DNA of 64,000 nt from Paraburkholderia madseniana (GTDB lineage Bacteria > Pseudomonadota > Gammaproteobacteria > Burkholderiales > Burkholderiaceae): contig NZ_VOSW01000037.1 of NCBI RefSeq assembly GCF_009690905.1, positions 1-64,000 on the forward strand, read 5' to 3'. A model generated the notes under the pieces. The model was not told the origin of the DNA. It saw nothing but the letters and a program-made list of their open reading frames with translations, and did no database searches. The position numbers and the translations under genes are program-made. Shown in pieces: positions 26,421 through 33,725 of the stretch. Positions within the stretch are counted from its first letter, which is position 1; each line of letters begins with the position of its first letter.

Positions 26421-26906
26421 AAATAGCGGACGGGAAATCGTTTTCAACGGTGGTCGCTAAAAACTATTATGCACTTTAAACAGAACTGGTTTTGGAGTGG
26501 CTGCATTTACCGATGAGTTTCCCGTTCATAGGTAATTCCGCGTGTGAGTGATCAGAATAAACCCGAATCGGGTTTGTCGGTGGCAGTGTAGATATGACAA
26601 ATCCAGTGCGCATTTTCTACTTGCGGACCGGGTTTGCCGCCGTAAGTTTTGCGATCGTGCAATGCCGCACGGGTGGTGGCCTGGCGTCGTTATAAAGGGT
26701 TTTCCCCGGCTTTACCCATCGATAGCCGGGGTGGAAAGCACTATTCCAGTGCCAATGAAAACGGTATCAATAAAAAGCGCTTGCCGTGGTTAATTTCGAT
26801 TGTTAATCTTGGCCAACTTTTAGAGTTTTCATTCGGCAGGGTTCTATGTTGCAAAGCACGGTGCGATGACTTTATTCCGCTCAACGGGTTCCGTAGGGGA
26901 TTGAAT
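26421..26906. other. AT-richer intergenic region
   Basis: A 486 bp stretch of lower GC with no coding signal. It has an AAACCCGA/TCGGGTTT palindrome near 26558 that may act as a weak terminator for the exporter gene. A CCCCGGC/GCCGGGG hairpin (about 26704-26732) lies further on. The promoter of the small gene at 26907 must lie here. Confidence 0.5.
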
Positions 26907-27179
26907 ATGCTGACCGCTACCATTGACGTATTCGAAACACCGGCAGCCGCACGCTTCAATGTCGGCGATGTTGTCACGCTGAAGGAAGGCGGTCCGCGCA
27001 TGACGGTGACGTATGCGGGACCGGTGGCGCTCAATCCTGGCGACTGGCTGATTTGCGAGTGGTTCGACGAACATGGCGAACTGCGCCGCGAAATGTTCGC
27101 GCACGAGAGCGTGCGGGCCGAGCCGCGCTCGATTCCCGCCGGTTCGGTGATGTGGGGCAGAATGGGCCGGGCGGCCTGA
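26907..27179 (+). CDS. YodC-like small protein (DUF2158)
   Basis: A 90 aa protein. RFNVGDVVTLKEGGPRMTVTY (about 15-35) is the hallmark of the YodC/DUF2158 family, followed by ICEWFDEHGELRREMFAHESV, which matches the family's CxWF and F-x-L pattern. The function of the family is unknown; members are small cytoplasmic beta-barrel-like proteins. TAGGGGATTGAAT precedes ATG 26907. A longer frame from 26649 is not supported. Confidence 0.82.
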   Translation: MLTATIDVFETPAAARFNVGDVVTLKEGGPRMTVTYAGPVALNPGDWLICEWFDEHGELRREMFAHESVRAEPRSIPAGSVMWGRMGRAA

Positions 27180-27219
27180 GAGAAGCGGCCCGCCGCACGT
27201 ACTAGCCCCGCGAGCCGGT

Positions 27220-27537
27220 TTATCCGTCGATCAGTTTCAACCCCGCCACTGACAGCACGATCAAGGTCATGCAGATCACGCGGGGCGCCGAAACCGGGTC
27301 GTTGAACAGCATCACGCCGAGCACCGTGATGCCAAGCGATCCGATCCCTGTCCATACCACGTAAGCCGTACCTGCCGGCAAATGCTTCATCGCCAGCGTC
27401 AGTAAAAACACGCTGCCGAGCGCGGCCGCAACGCCGCCGATGCTCGGCCACAAGCGTGTCCATCCATTTGCATATTTCAACGCCAACGCCATCAGGATTT
27501 CGACCGCGCTTGCGGCGAGCAGAATGAGCCATGCCAT
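27220..27537 (-). CDS. Small multidrug resistance (SMR) transporter, SugE/Gdx-like
   Basis: A 105 aa, four-TM SMR protein. The invariant membrane Glu is E13 in LLAASAVEILMALALKY. GTAYVVWTGIGSLGITVLGVM is the SMR signature loop and TM3. Its length is exactly typical. SMR dimers exchange protons for cationic compounds or guanidinium; the variants that separate Gdx from EmrE types cannot be resolved confidently here. A longer frame to 28083 is an artefact. AGGG 6 bases upstream supports ATG 27537. Divergent from the HxlR regulator. Confidence 0.9.
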   Translation of the reverse strand: MAWLILLAASAVEILMALALKYANGWTRLWPSIGGVAAALGSVFLLTLAMKHLPAGTAYVVWTGIGSLGITVLGVMLFNDPVSAPRVICMTLIVLSVAGLKLIDG

Positions 27538-27582
27538 CGTGAGCCCTATCGGTGAGTGGTTAATGAGCGGCCAGCTTAGGGC

Positions 27583-27600
27583 TATAGTGATGCGCTCACC
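27583..27600. promoter_or_regulatory. Possible HxlR operator overlapping a -10 element
   Basis: GTGA-TGCGC-TCAC (27587-27599) is a perfect 4 bp inverted repeat overlapping a TATAGT -10-like hexamer (27583-27588). It lies in the 84 bp gap between the divergent SMR and hxlR genes. A related, inverted GGTGAG sequence lies at 27551. Placement suggests autoregulation. Confidence 0.4.
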
Positions 27601-27621
27601 ATTACTTACCCACTGGTAACC

Positions 27622-28041
27622 ATGGCATTTCCCGAGTCCGCCAACGCGTCCCTCGCCTCGACCGAACAGCCCTATCGCGGTGACGTTTTCGACGCCGCCT
27701 GTTCGTCGCGCCTCGCGCTCGAACTGATCGCAGGAAAGTGGACGCTGCTCATCATGCCGGCGCTGCTGCCCGGCGCGATGCGCAATAACGCCTTGCTGCG
27801 CAAGATCGGCGGCATTTCCCAAAAGGTGCTGACGCAGACGCTCAAGGAACTCGAGCGGAACGGTCTGGTGATCCGCGAGGAGCAGCCGGGCGCGGTGGCG
27901 CACGTGGAATACCGGCTCAGCGAACTGGGGCGAACGCTCAGTGACGCGCTGGTGACGCTCGATCATTGGGCCGAGGAAAACGCGGCCGAACTCGACGCTG
28001 CGCGTGAGCGCTATGACGCGCGGCAGCAAACGCACCGCTAG
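27622..28041 (+). CDS. HxlR-family winged-helix regulator
   Basis: A 139 aa MarR/HxlR-type regulator. CSSRLALELIAGKWTLLIMPALL is the family start, with its Cys. GGISQKVLTQTLKELERNGLVIREE is the recognition helix and LSELGRTLSDALVTLDHWAEEN the C-terminal dimer helix. HxlR proteins often sense electrophiles or oxidants through the N-terminal Cys. It probably controls the divergent SMR gene. Confidence 0.9.
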   Translation: MAFPESANASLASTEQPYRGDVFDAACSSRLALELIAGKWTLLIMPALLPGAMRNNALLRKIGGISQKVLTQTLKELERNGLVIREEQPGAVAHVEYRLSELGRTLSDALVTLDHWAEENAAELDAARERYDARQQTHR

Positions 28042-28079
28042 CTGCCTGCCCGCGGTTGCTGCGCACCATTGTTGTCGAA

Positions 28080-28400
28080 TCAAGGTTGCTTGTTTTCCGG
28101 GTGCTCACGCGACGCGGCCCGCCTTTGCACGCGCACCAGAAGCGCCGATGAGAATGCGCGCATCCGCACGATCTTGCGCGTCTCTACCACTTCGCCGGCC
28201 ACGTTCTTCGGCGGGTTGGGCTGTAGCGACCAGTAGAGTGCGAGCAGCCAGCCAAAGCCGGTCCAACCGAGGCACGCGTTGAAGAGCGCCAGCGTCAGCA
28301 CGTCATGACGCTTGCGCCGGTCCGCGAGAATGCTCGGCAGAAAATACAGCGCCAGCGCGAGCACCGCGGCGATGGCCTGTACCACGATGTTGCCACCCAT
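28080..28400 (-). CDS. Superinfection-immunity-family membrane protein
   Basis: A 106 aa protein with two membrane helices (about 5-25 and 38-62) and a basic cytoplasmic tail. LYFLPSILADRRKRHD and LFNACLGWTGFGWLLALYWSL are the signature of the superinfection immunity family, named for phage T4 Imm. Most chromosomal members have no demonstrated role in phage exclusion. GGAGCC upstream of ATG 28400 supports the start; the frame to 28553 is not credible. No phage genes are nearby. Convergent with hxlR, 38 bp apart. Confidence 0.82.
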   Translation of the reverse strand: MGGNIVVQAIAAVLALALYFLPSILADRRKRHDVLTLALFNACLGWTGFGWLLALYWSLQPNPPKNVAGEVVETRKIVRMRAFSSALLVRVQRRAASREHPENKQP

Positions 28401-28564
28401 AGCCTGGCTCCTCAGGACGTGATGTATCCCCCGATTGTCGCGCGATTGTTTTCTTTGCGCTGGGTCGCTCTGAAACATGCATGCAAGGCGAGGGGGTTCA
28501 GCGCATCGCGCATCAGGACTATCATGGACGTTTCGACTGAACAGAACCGCCACGGACCGCCACC

Positions 28565-30028
28565 ATGATCTCCGACGATACGACCCAGCAGACCCAGCGC
28601 ATCAACCAGGACACGCTACGCGAATTCGTAGACCGTAAATGGAATGACGAGATTGTTCCTGCGCTCACGGACTACATTGCCGTGCCGGCCAAGAGTCCGG
28701 CGTTCGATCCCGAGTGGGTCAAGCACGGCTATCTCGAGCGCGTGATTACCGACGCGGCGCAATGGGCCGAACAGCAACCCGTGCGTGGCCTGAAGCTCGA
28801 AGTGATCCGCTTGCCGGGCCGCACGCCGGTGATTTTCTTTGAAACGGCCGCGACCCGATCGGGCAGCGAAGAAACCATCGTGCTGTACGGCCACCTCGAC
28901 AAGCAGCCTGAATTTGACGGCTGGCGCAACGACCTCGGCCCCTGGACGCCCAAGCTCGAAAACGACAAACTGTACGGCCGCGGCGGTGCCGACGACGGCT
29001 ACGCGATCTATGCGAGCATCACGGCGCTGGCCGCGCTGGACGCGCAAGGCATCGAGCGTCCGCGCTGCGTCGGCCTGATCGAAACCTGCGAGGAATCGGG
29101 TAGCTACGATCTGCTGCCGTACGTCGACGCGTTGCGTGAACGTCTCGGCAAAGTCGGGCTTGTGGTGTGTCTCGATTCGGGTGCGGGCAACTACGATCAA
29201 CTGTGGCTCACTACGTCGTTGCGCGGGCTGGTCGCCGGCGACCTCGAAGTCCAGGTGCTCGACGAAGGCATTCATTCGGGTGGTTACGGCGGCATCGCGC
29301 CGTCGAGCTTCCGCATCATGCGGCAACTGTTCGACCGTCTCGAAGACTCCGCCAACGGTACCTTGTTGCCGAAGGGTTTCCACGTTCAGATCCCGGCGGA
29401 CCGTTTGCGCGAAGCGGAAGCGACCGCGCAGATTCTCGGCGACGACGTCTGGAAGAAGCTGCCGTGGGCCTGCGGGCAGGACGGCCGTCAGGTGCTGCCC
29501 ACCACCACCGATCCGCAGGAAGCCTTGCTCAACTCGACGTGGCGTCCGTCGCTGTCGGTGACCGGCGCAGCCGGCTTGCCCGCGCTTGCCGACGCCGGCA
29601 ACGTGCTGCGTCCGCGCACGGCGTTCAAGCTGTCGCTGCGCCTGCCTCCGCTGATCGAAGCGGAAAAGGCCGTCGCCGAACTGAAGGCGCTGCTCGAATT
29701 CGATCCGCCATACAACGCCAAGGTCACCTTCAAACCGGACGCCGGCGCGGCGAGCGGCTGGAGCGCGCCCGATCTCGCACCGTGGCTCGCCACCGCGCTT
29801 AACGACGCATCGCGCACGCACTACGGCGCGGACGTTGCCTACATGGGGCAGGGCGGCACGATCCCGTTGATGAACGTATTGAAGTCGGGCTTCCCGAAGT
29901 CGCAGTTCATGGTGTGCGGCGTGCTCGGGCCGAAATCGAACGCACACGGACCGAACGAGTTCCTGCACGTGCCGTATGGCAAGAAGCTGACGGCAGCGGT
30001 TGCTCAGGTGATCGCGGCCGCGCCTTGA
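28565..30028 (+). CDS. M20-family metallopeptidase (dipeptidase/deacylase)
   Basis: A 487 aa di-zinc M20 peptidase. Metal ligands and catalytic residues are visible: LYGHLDKQP (His and catalytic Asp, about 119), YGRGGADDGY (bridging Asp), ETCEESGS (general base Glu and ligand Glu), CLDSGAG (Asp) and NAHGPNEF (C-terminal His). Both the catalytic and lid domains are complete. Members hydrolyse dipeptides or N-acyl amino acids in the cytoplasm; substrate unknown. ATG 28565 has weak SD support. A strong terminator follows at 30077. Confidence 0.9.
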   Translation: MISDDTTQQTQRINQDTLREFVDRKWNDEIVPALTDYIAVPAKSPAFDPEWVKHGYLERVITDAAQWAEQQPVRGLKLEVIRLPGRTPVIFFETAATRSGSEETIVLYGHLDKQPEFDGWRNDLGPWTPKLENDKLYGRGGADDGYAIYASITALAALDAQGIERPRCVGLIETCEESGSYDLLPYVDALRERLGKVGLVVCLDSGAGNYDQLWLTTSLRGLVAGDLEVQVLDEGIHSGGYGGIAPSSFRIMRQLFDRLEDSANGTLLPKGFHVQIPADRLREAEATAQILGDDVWKKLPWACGQDGRQVLPTTTDPQEALLNSTWRPSLSVTGAAGLPALADAGNVLRPRTAFKLSLRLPPLIEAEKAVAELKALLEFDPPYNAKVTFKPDAGAASGWSAPDLAPWLATALNDASRTHYGADVAYMGQGGTIPLMNVLKSGFPKSQFMVCGVLGPKSNAHGPNEFLHVPYGKKLTAAVAQVIAAAP

Positions 30029-30076
30029 CGAGCGTTTTGCCTCGAGCTTTCCTGCAATACCGTTCCAGGCGAATCA

Positions 30077-30104
30077 GCGGGCGCTCCGGAGCGCCCGCGT
30101 TTAA
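30077..30104 (+). terminator. Intrinsic terminator after the M20 peptidase gene
   Basis: A perfect 22-base palindrome (30077-30098), with arms GCGGGCGCTCC/GGAGCGCCCGC, is followed by GTTTAAA. It is strong and 48 bp from the stop codon. Confidence 0.8.
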
Positions 30105-30482
30105 ATATGCGAATTGAATAGTCCGTCTGTTAGCCCACAAATAAAAAAACAAGCCTCCGCAAGCTATATTTTCGATTGCATTACCTAATCGACGACTATT
30201 TCTTTTTCTTTCAAATCCGGCAAGAAATTCAAGCTTTGTTCGTTCGCTAATTGATTGCGGCCGGGTGCTCATTTTCGGGCTAATTTCGCCCTTCTTCGGT
30301 GCGCAAGCGTTTGCGTCCGCAGCATCTTTTGTCCGTCCGTTCGCCGCCCCGCAGAGCGCCATCTGGCGAGGCTTCACGCGCGTGTTGCATTCATCTGTTG
30401 GTTACCCCGCTCCCATCCGATTCCGGTCTGCTTTAGGCTCGCATTGCAATGCCAGTGTTTAACCTTAAAAGGACCGTTCAAA
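30105..30482. other. Upstream region of rpfF
   Basis: A 378 bp GC-poorer stretch without a credible gene. The open frame from 30255 that continues into rpfF is not homologous to RpfF and is rejected as a start. It should contain the rpfF promoter and leader; an AAAAGGACCG ribosome-binding site lies 5-10 bases before ATG 30483. Confidence 0.6.
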
Positions 30483-31370
30483 ATGAACCTGCATAATCAC
30501 CACGCCTGCCGTCCGTTCCTTGAGGCCGGCAATTTGTCGCAAGTCTCCGCCTACTACGAAGAAGGCCGCAACATCATGTGGATGATGCTGCGGGCGCAGC
30601 CGCGTCCCTGTTTCAATCTCGATCTGGTGCATGACATTCTGGGTCTCGCGCAGGCAGCACGAGAGTCCGGCTTGCCGATCGATTTCTGGGTGACCGGCTC
30701 GTTGATTCCGACCATGTTCAACGTTGGGGGCGACCTCGATTTCTTCGCCGACACGATCCGCGCCGGCAAGCGCCAGGCGCTGATGGCGTACGCGCGCGCC
30801 TGCGTCGATTGCGTGCACGCGGCGGCGCGCGGTTTCGATACGGGGGCGATTTCAATCGCGATGGTGGAGGGCACAGCGCTTGGAGGAGGGTTCGAGGCGG
30901 CGCTCGCGCATCATTTCCTGCTGGCGCAGAACGACGCACGCATGGGCTTTCCGGAGATCGCGTTCAATCTGTTCCCGGGCATGGGCGGCTATTCTCTGGT
31001 CGCGCGCAAGGTGGGTATGCGTCTGGCCGAGGAACTGATCGGCATGGGCGAGTCGCACACCGCTGAGTGGCACTTCGGCAAGGGACTGGTCGATCAGCTA
31101 TTCGAACCGGGCGACGCCTATATGGCGACGCGCACCTTCATCGATACGCTCCGGCCGAAAATGAACGGGATCCGCGCGATGCTGCGGGCGCGTCAGCGGG
31201 TGCTGCAACTCTCGCGCGCCGAGCTGATGGAAATTACCGAGGACTGGGTGAATGCCGCTTTCACGATCGAGGAGAAGGACCTCGTCTTTATGGAGCGGCT
31301 GGTGATGCTGCAGAACCGCCGTACTTCGAACCTGCGCCAGACGGCCTCCAGCGCGGCCAATTTCGCCTGA
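30483..31370 (+). CDS. rpfF: BDSF (cis-2-dodecenoic acid) synthase, crotonase fold
   Basis: A 295 aa enoyl-CoA hydratase-superfamily enzyme of the RpfF(Bc) type. It dehydrates 3-hydroxydodecanoyl-ACP and cleaves the thioester, releasing the diffusible signal BDSF. The two catalytic glutamates are E138 (ALGGGFEAALAHH) and E158 (GFPEIAFNLFPGMGG), equivalent to E141 and E161 of Xanthomonas RpfF. The segment EEGRNIMWMMLRAQPRPCFN and the C-terminal ITEDWVNAAFTIEEKDL are characteristic of the subfamily. It is convergent with rpfR, its receptor, the usual Burkholderia arrangement. The last ~15 residues are variable. Confidence 0.95.
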   Translation: MNLHNHHACRPFLEAGNLSQVSAYYEEGRNIMWMMLRAQPRPCFNLDLVHDILGLAQAARESGLPIDFWVTGSLIPTMFNVGGDLDFFADTIRAGKRQALMAYARACVDCVHAAARGFDTGAISIAMVEGTALGGGFEAALAHHFLLAQNDARMGFPEIAFNLFPGMGGYSLVARKVGMRLAEELIGMGESHTAEWHFGKGLVDQLFEPGDAYMATRTFIDTLRPKMNGIRAMLRARQRVLQLSRAELMEITEDWVNAAFTIEEKDLVFMERLVMLQNRRTSNLRQTASSAANFA

Positions 31371-31382
31371 ATCGCCCCGGGT

Positions 31383-31460
31383 CTCGAGGATATCGAGCCG
31401 CCGCGGGCGGGTCCCCCAACCCCCCAATCCCCCAAGGGGACTTCCTTCGGAGCGGGGGAC
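31383..31460. terminator. Convergent rpfF/rpfR intergenic hairpins
   Basis: CTCGA/TCGAG (31383-31397) and GTCCCCC/GGGGGAC (31411-31417 with 31454-31460) can form hairpins. Between them the plus strand has three C-runs of 5-6 bases (G-runs on the minus strand). No T tract follows, so intrinsic termination is uncertain, but this is where both convergent transcripts must end. Confidence 0.45.
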
Positions 31461-31481
31461 GCCCTTCGGGCGCGTGGAAGC

Positions 31482-33485
31482 TCAGGCAATCAGTCTGAGC
31501 TTCTGCCTATCCTGCAACCAGCGTTCGAATTCCGCGACCGGCATGGCCTGACCGTACAGGAAGCCCTGTACGTATTCGACGCCCAGCCCCCTCATGAACA
31601 CCTCTTCCGATTCGGTTTCGATGCCTTCGGCGACCACCTTGAAATTCAGCTCCTGCGCGACCACCACCATGGAGCGCACGAGTGCTTGCGCTTTGGTGTC
31701 GGCATTGATCGAGCGGACGAAACTGCGGTCGAGCTTGATGACGTCGAGCGGAATGCGGCCCAACTGCGAGAGCGACGAATAGCCGGTGCCGAAGTCGTCC
31801 AGATGAACCTGCGCCCCGAGTTGGCGAAACTGCTTGATCAGATCGATTGCCGCCGCTTCGTCCTCGATCAGGCAACTTTCGGTGAGTTCCAGGTCGATCA
31901 GACACGGATCGAGATTCGCGCGCTGCAGCGCTTCGCTGAAATGCCGCACCACGGCGGTGTCGACCAGTTGCCGTGCCGACACATTGATCGCGATGCGCAG
32001 GTTGTAGCCGTCCGCCTTCCATTTGGCCGCTTGCTTCGCGGCCGTTTCCATGACCCAGCGGCCGAGCACGCCGATCAGCCCGGATTCTTCCGCATAGCGG
32101 ATGAACTCGGTGGGCATGATCTGCCCGCGCTCCGGCGAGTTCCAGCGGACCAGCGCTTCCGCGCCCTGCACCACGCCGGTGGCGAGCACGATCTTGGGTT
32201 GATAGTGCAGCGTCAACTGGCCCTCTTCGAGACCGCGCCGCAGGTTGGTGTCGAGCCACATGTACTCGGCGACCTTGCGGTTCATCTCGGGCGAGAACAC
32301 GCGATAGGTGCGCTTGCCTTCGTCTTTGGCAACGTACATCGCCGTGTCCGCCGAACGGATCAGCGATTCGAGGTCGTTGCCGTGTTCCGGATAGCGCGCG
32401 ATGCCGATCGAGCAGCCGGTGTAGACCTCGACGAGCCCCAGGCTGAACGGCGTGCGCAGGCGTTCGAGAATGCGCTGCGCGGTGGCTTCGAGATCGTGGG
32501 CGGTGCCTTGGGCGGCGAGCACAATGAACTCGTCGCCGCCGAGGCGCGCGAGCACGTCGCCTTCGTTCAGGCAGGTGCTGATGGCCGACGACACATCGCG
32601 AATCAGCCGGTCGCCGAAGACATGGCCGTAGTGGTCGTTGACCTTCTTGAAGTTGTCGAGGTCGAGGAACAGCACGCCGACCGATTCGCCTCGCGCGGCT
32701 GCTTCGATCGCGGCACTGATCTTGTCCTGGATCGCGTTGCGATTGGCGAGGCCGGTGAGCGAATCGGTGTTCGCCAGTTCGGTGAGACGTTCCTGCGCGA
32801 GCCGTTCTTCGGTGATGTCGGTGCCCGAGCAGATCAGAAACTGTTCTTCGACGCCGCTGCCGCTGTGAACGAACTTGTTGCGAAACAGGAATAGCCGTTC
32901 GCCGCGAAGGGTTTTCACGCGCCGCTCGACTTCGTACGAGACGCCGCGATTGAAGAAACCTGTGATGTTCTGGCTCGACGCCGCGCCGGACTCGGTGCTC
33001 ATGAACAGCGCCCACACATTGCGGCCGACGATGTCTTCTTCCTTGACGCCGGTGAGTTCCTCGGCGAGACGGTTGAAGCGCTGTATGCGACCGTGCCTGT
33101 CGACGATGACCACGACCGAATTGACTTCGGAGACGACCTGTTCGGCGAAAGACAGACCGTGGACGAGGTCGCGTGCGACGGATTCCGTATCGTCGTAGGC
33201 CGAGGCGGTGCCTGCCCACGTATTGCTGGCGAGTTTTTTACCGACGAGGTGCAGACGCAGCGGTTCGCCGAACAGCCGCACGTCGAGGATGAGGTGCGAG
33301 GTGACACCGGTGAGGCAGCGGATCTGCGAGGCCTGTTGGGGATTCAGCGGAATGGCGACATTAGCCGGCACGTCGCCGGTGACGGGCGTGAGTTCCAGCG
33401 CGTTGCTGTCGTTCGACAGACGCCAGCAAGGGCTGCTTGTGCCGAACTGGGCAAACAGCACCTGATCGTGTTGGTCGTCGTTCAT
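31482..33485 (-). CDS. rpfR: BDSF receptor with PAS, GGDEF and EAL domains
   Basis: A 667 aa cyclic-di-GMP enzyme that senses BDSF. Order: N-terminal RpfF-interaction (FI) domain (about 1-100), PAS (about 115-225, EVNSVVVIVDRHGRI), GGDEF (RLGGDEF at 315-320) and EAL (AEALVRW at 443, HLDDFGTGYSS). The I-site position is NEGD rather than RxxD, so product inhibition is probably absent. Both catalytic signatures are intact, so signal binding should shift the balance between synthesis and phosphodiesterase activity. ATG 33485 has GGGGA upstream; the frame to 33608 is not conserved. Partner of rpfF. Confidence 0.95.
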   Translation of the reverse strand: MNDDQHDQVLFAQFGTSSPCWRLSNDSNALELTPVTGDVPANVAIPLNPQQASQIRCLTGVTSHLILDVRLFGEPLRLHLVGKKLASNTWAGTASAYDDTESVARDLVHGLSFAEQVVSEVNSVVVIVDRHGRIQRFNRLAEELTGVKEEDIVGRNVWALFMSTESGAASSQNITGFFNRGVSYEVERRVKTLRGERLFLFRNKFVHSGSGVEEQFLICSGTDITEERLAQERLTELANTDSLTGLANRNAIQDKISAAIEAAARGESVGVLFLDLDNFKKVNDHYGHVFGDRLIRDVSSAISTCLNEGDVLARLGGDEFIVLAAQGTAHDLEATAQRILERLRTPFSLGLVEVYTGCSIGIARYPEHGNDLESLIRSADTAMYVAKDEGKRTYRVFSPEMNRKVAEYMWLDTNLRRGLEEGQLTLHYQPKIVLATGVVQGAEALVRWNSPERGQIMPTEFIRYAEESGLIGVLGRWVMETAAKQAAKWKADGYNLRIAINVSARQLVDTAVVRHFSEALQRANLDPCLIDLELTESCLIEDEAAAIDLIKQFRQLGAQVHLDDFGTGYSSLSQLGRIPLDVIKLDRSFVRSINADTKAQALVRSMVVVAQELNFKVVAEGIETESEEVFMRGLGVEYVQGFLYGQAMPVAEFERWLQDRQKLRLIA

Positions 33486-33725
33486 GAGATCCCCGGGCAG
33501 TGTGCCGATGAGCCAACCATGAAGGTGGGGTGGCGGCAAACAGTCTTCATCATACTTAAAGACTGGCCCCATTGTAGCGAAGCGGCTGGCGTTCGGGCCT
33601 ATAAACATTAACGGTCGTGATGGCCTTCGTCTTAAGGCTTTTATTTTGGCGTGCGCGCTGGTATGAAGCCTCGAAATCGCATCGAAATGGCATTGAAACT
33701 GCTGTGGAATTACCTCAGGACTGCC

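Noticed and set aside
26548..26793. 81-codon ORF in the AT-richer gap
   Set aside because: Composition is basic and irregular, with no ribosome-binding site and no family resemblance.
27538..28083. N-terminal extension of the SMR transporter to 287 residues
   Set aside because: It is antisense to the HxlR gene and the SMR protein is complete at 105 residues.
30255..30482. Longer N-terminus for rpfF
   Set aside because: The frame is open, but the extra 76 residues do not match RpfF, and ATG 30483 has a good ribosome-binding site.
31507..33219. 570-codon frame opposite reading within rpfR
   Set aside because: It is the +1 shadow of rpfR on the same strand, Arg/Pro-rich without domains.
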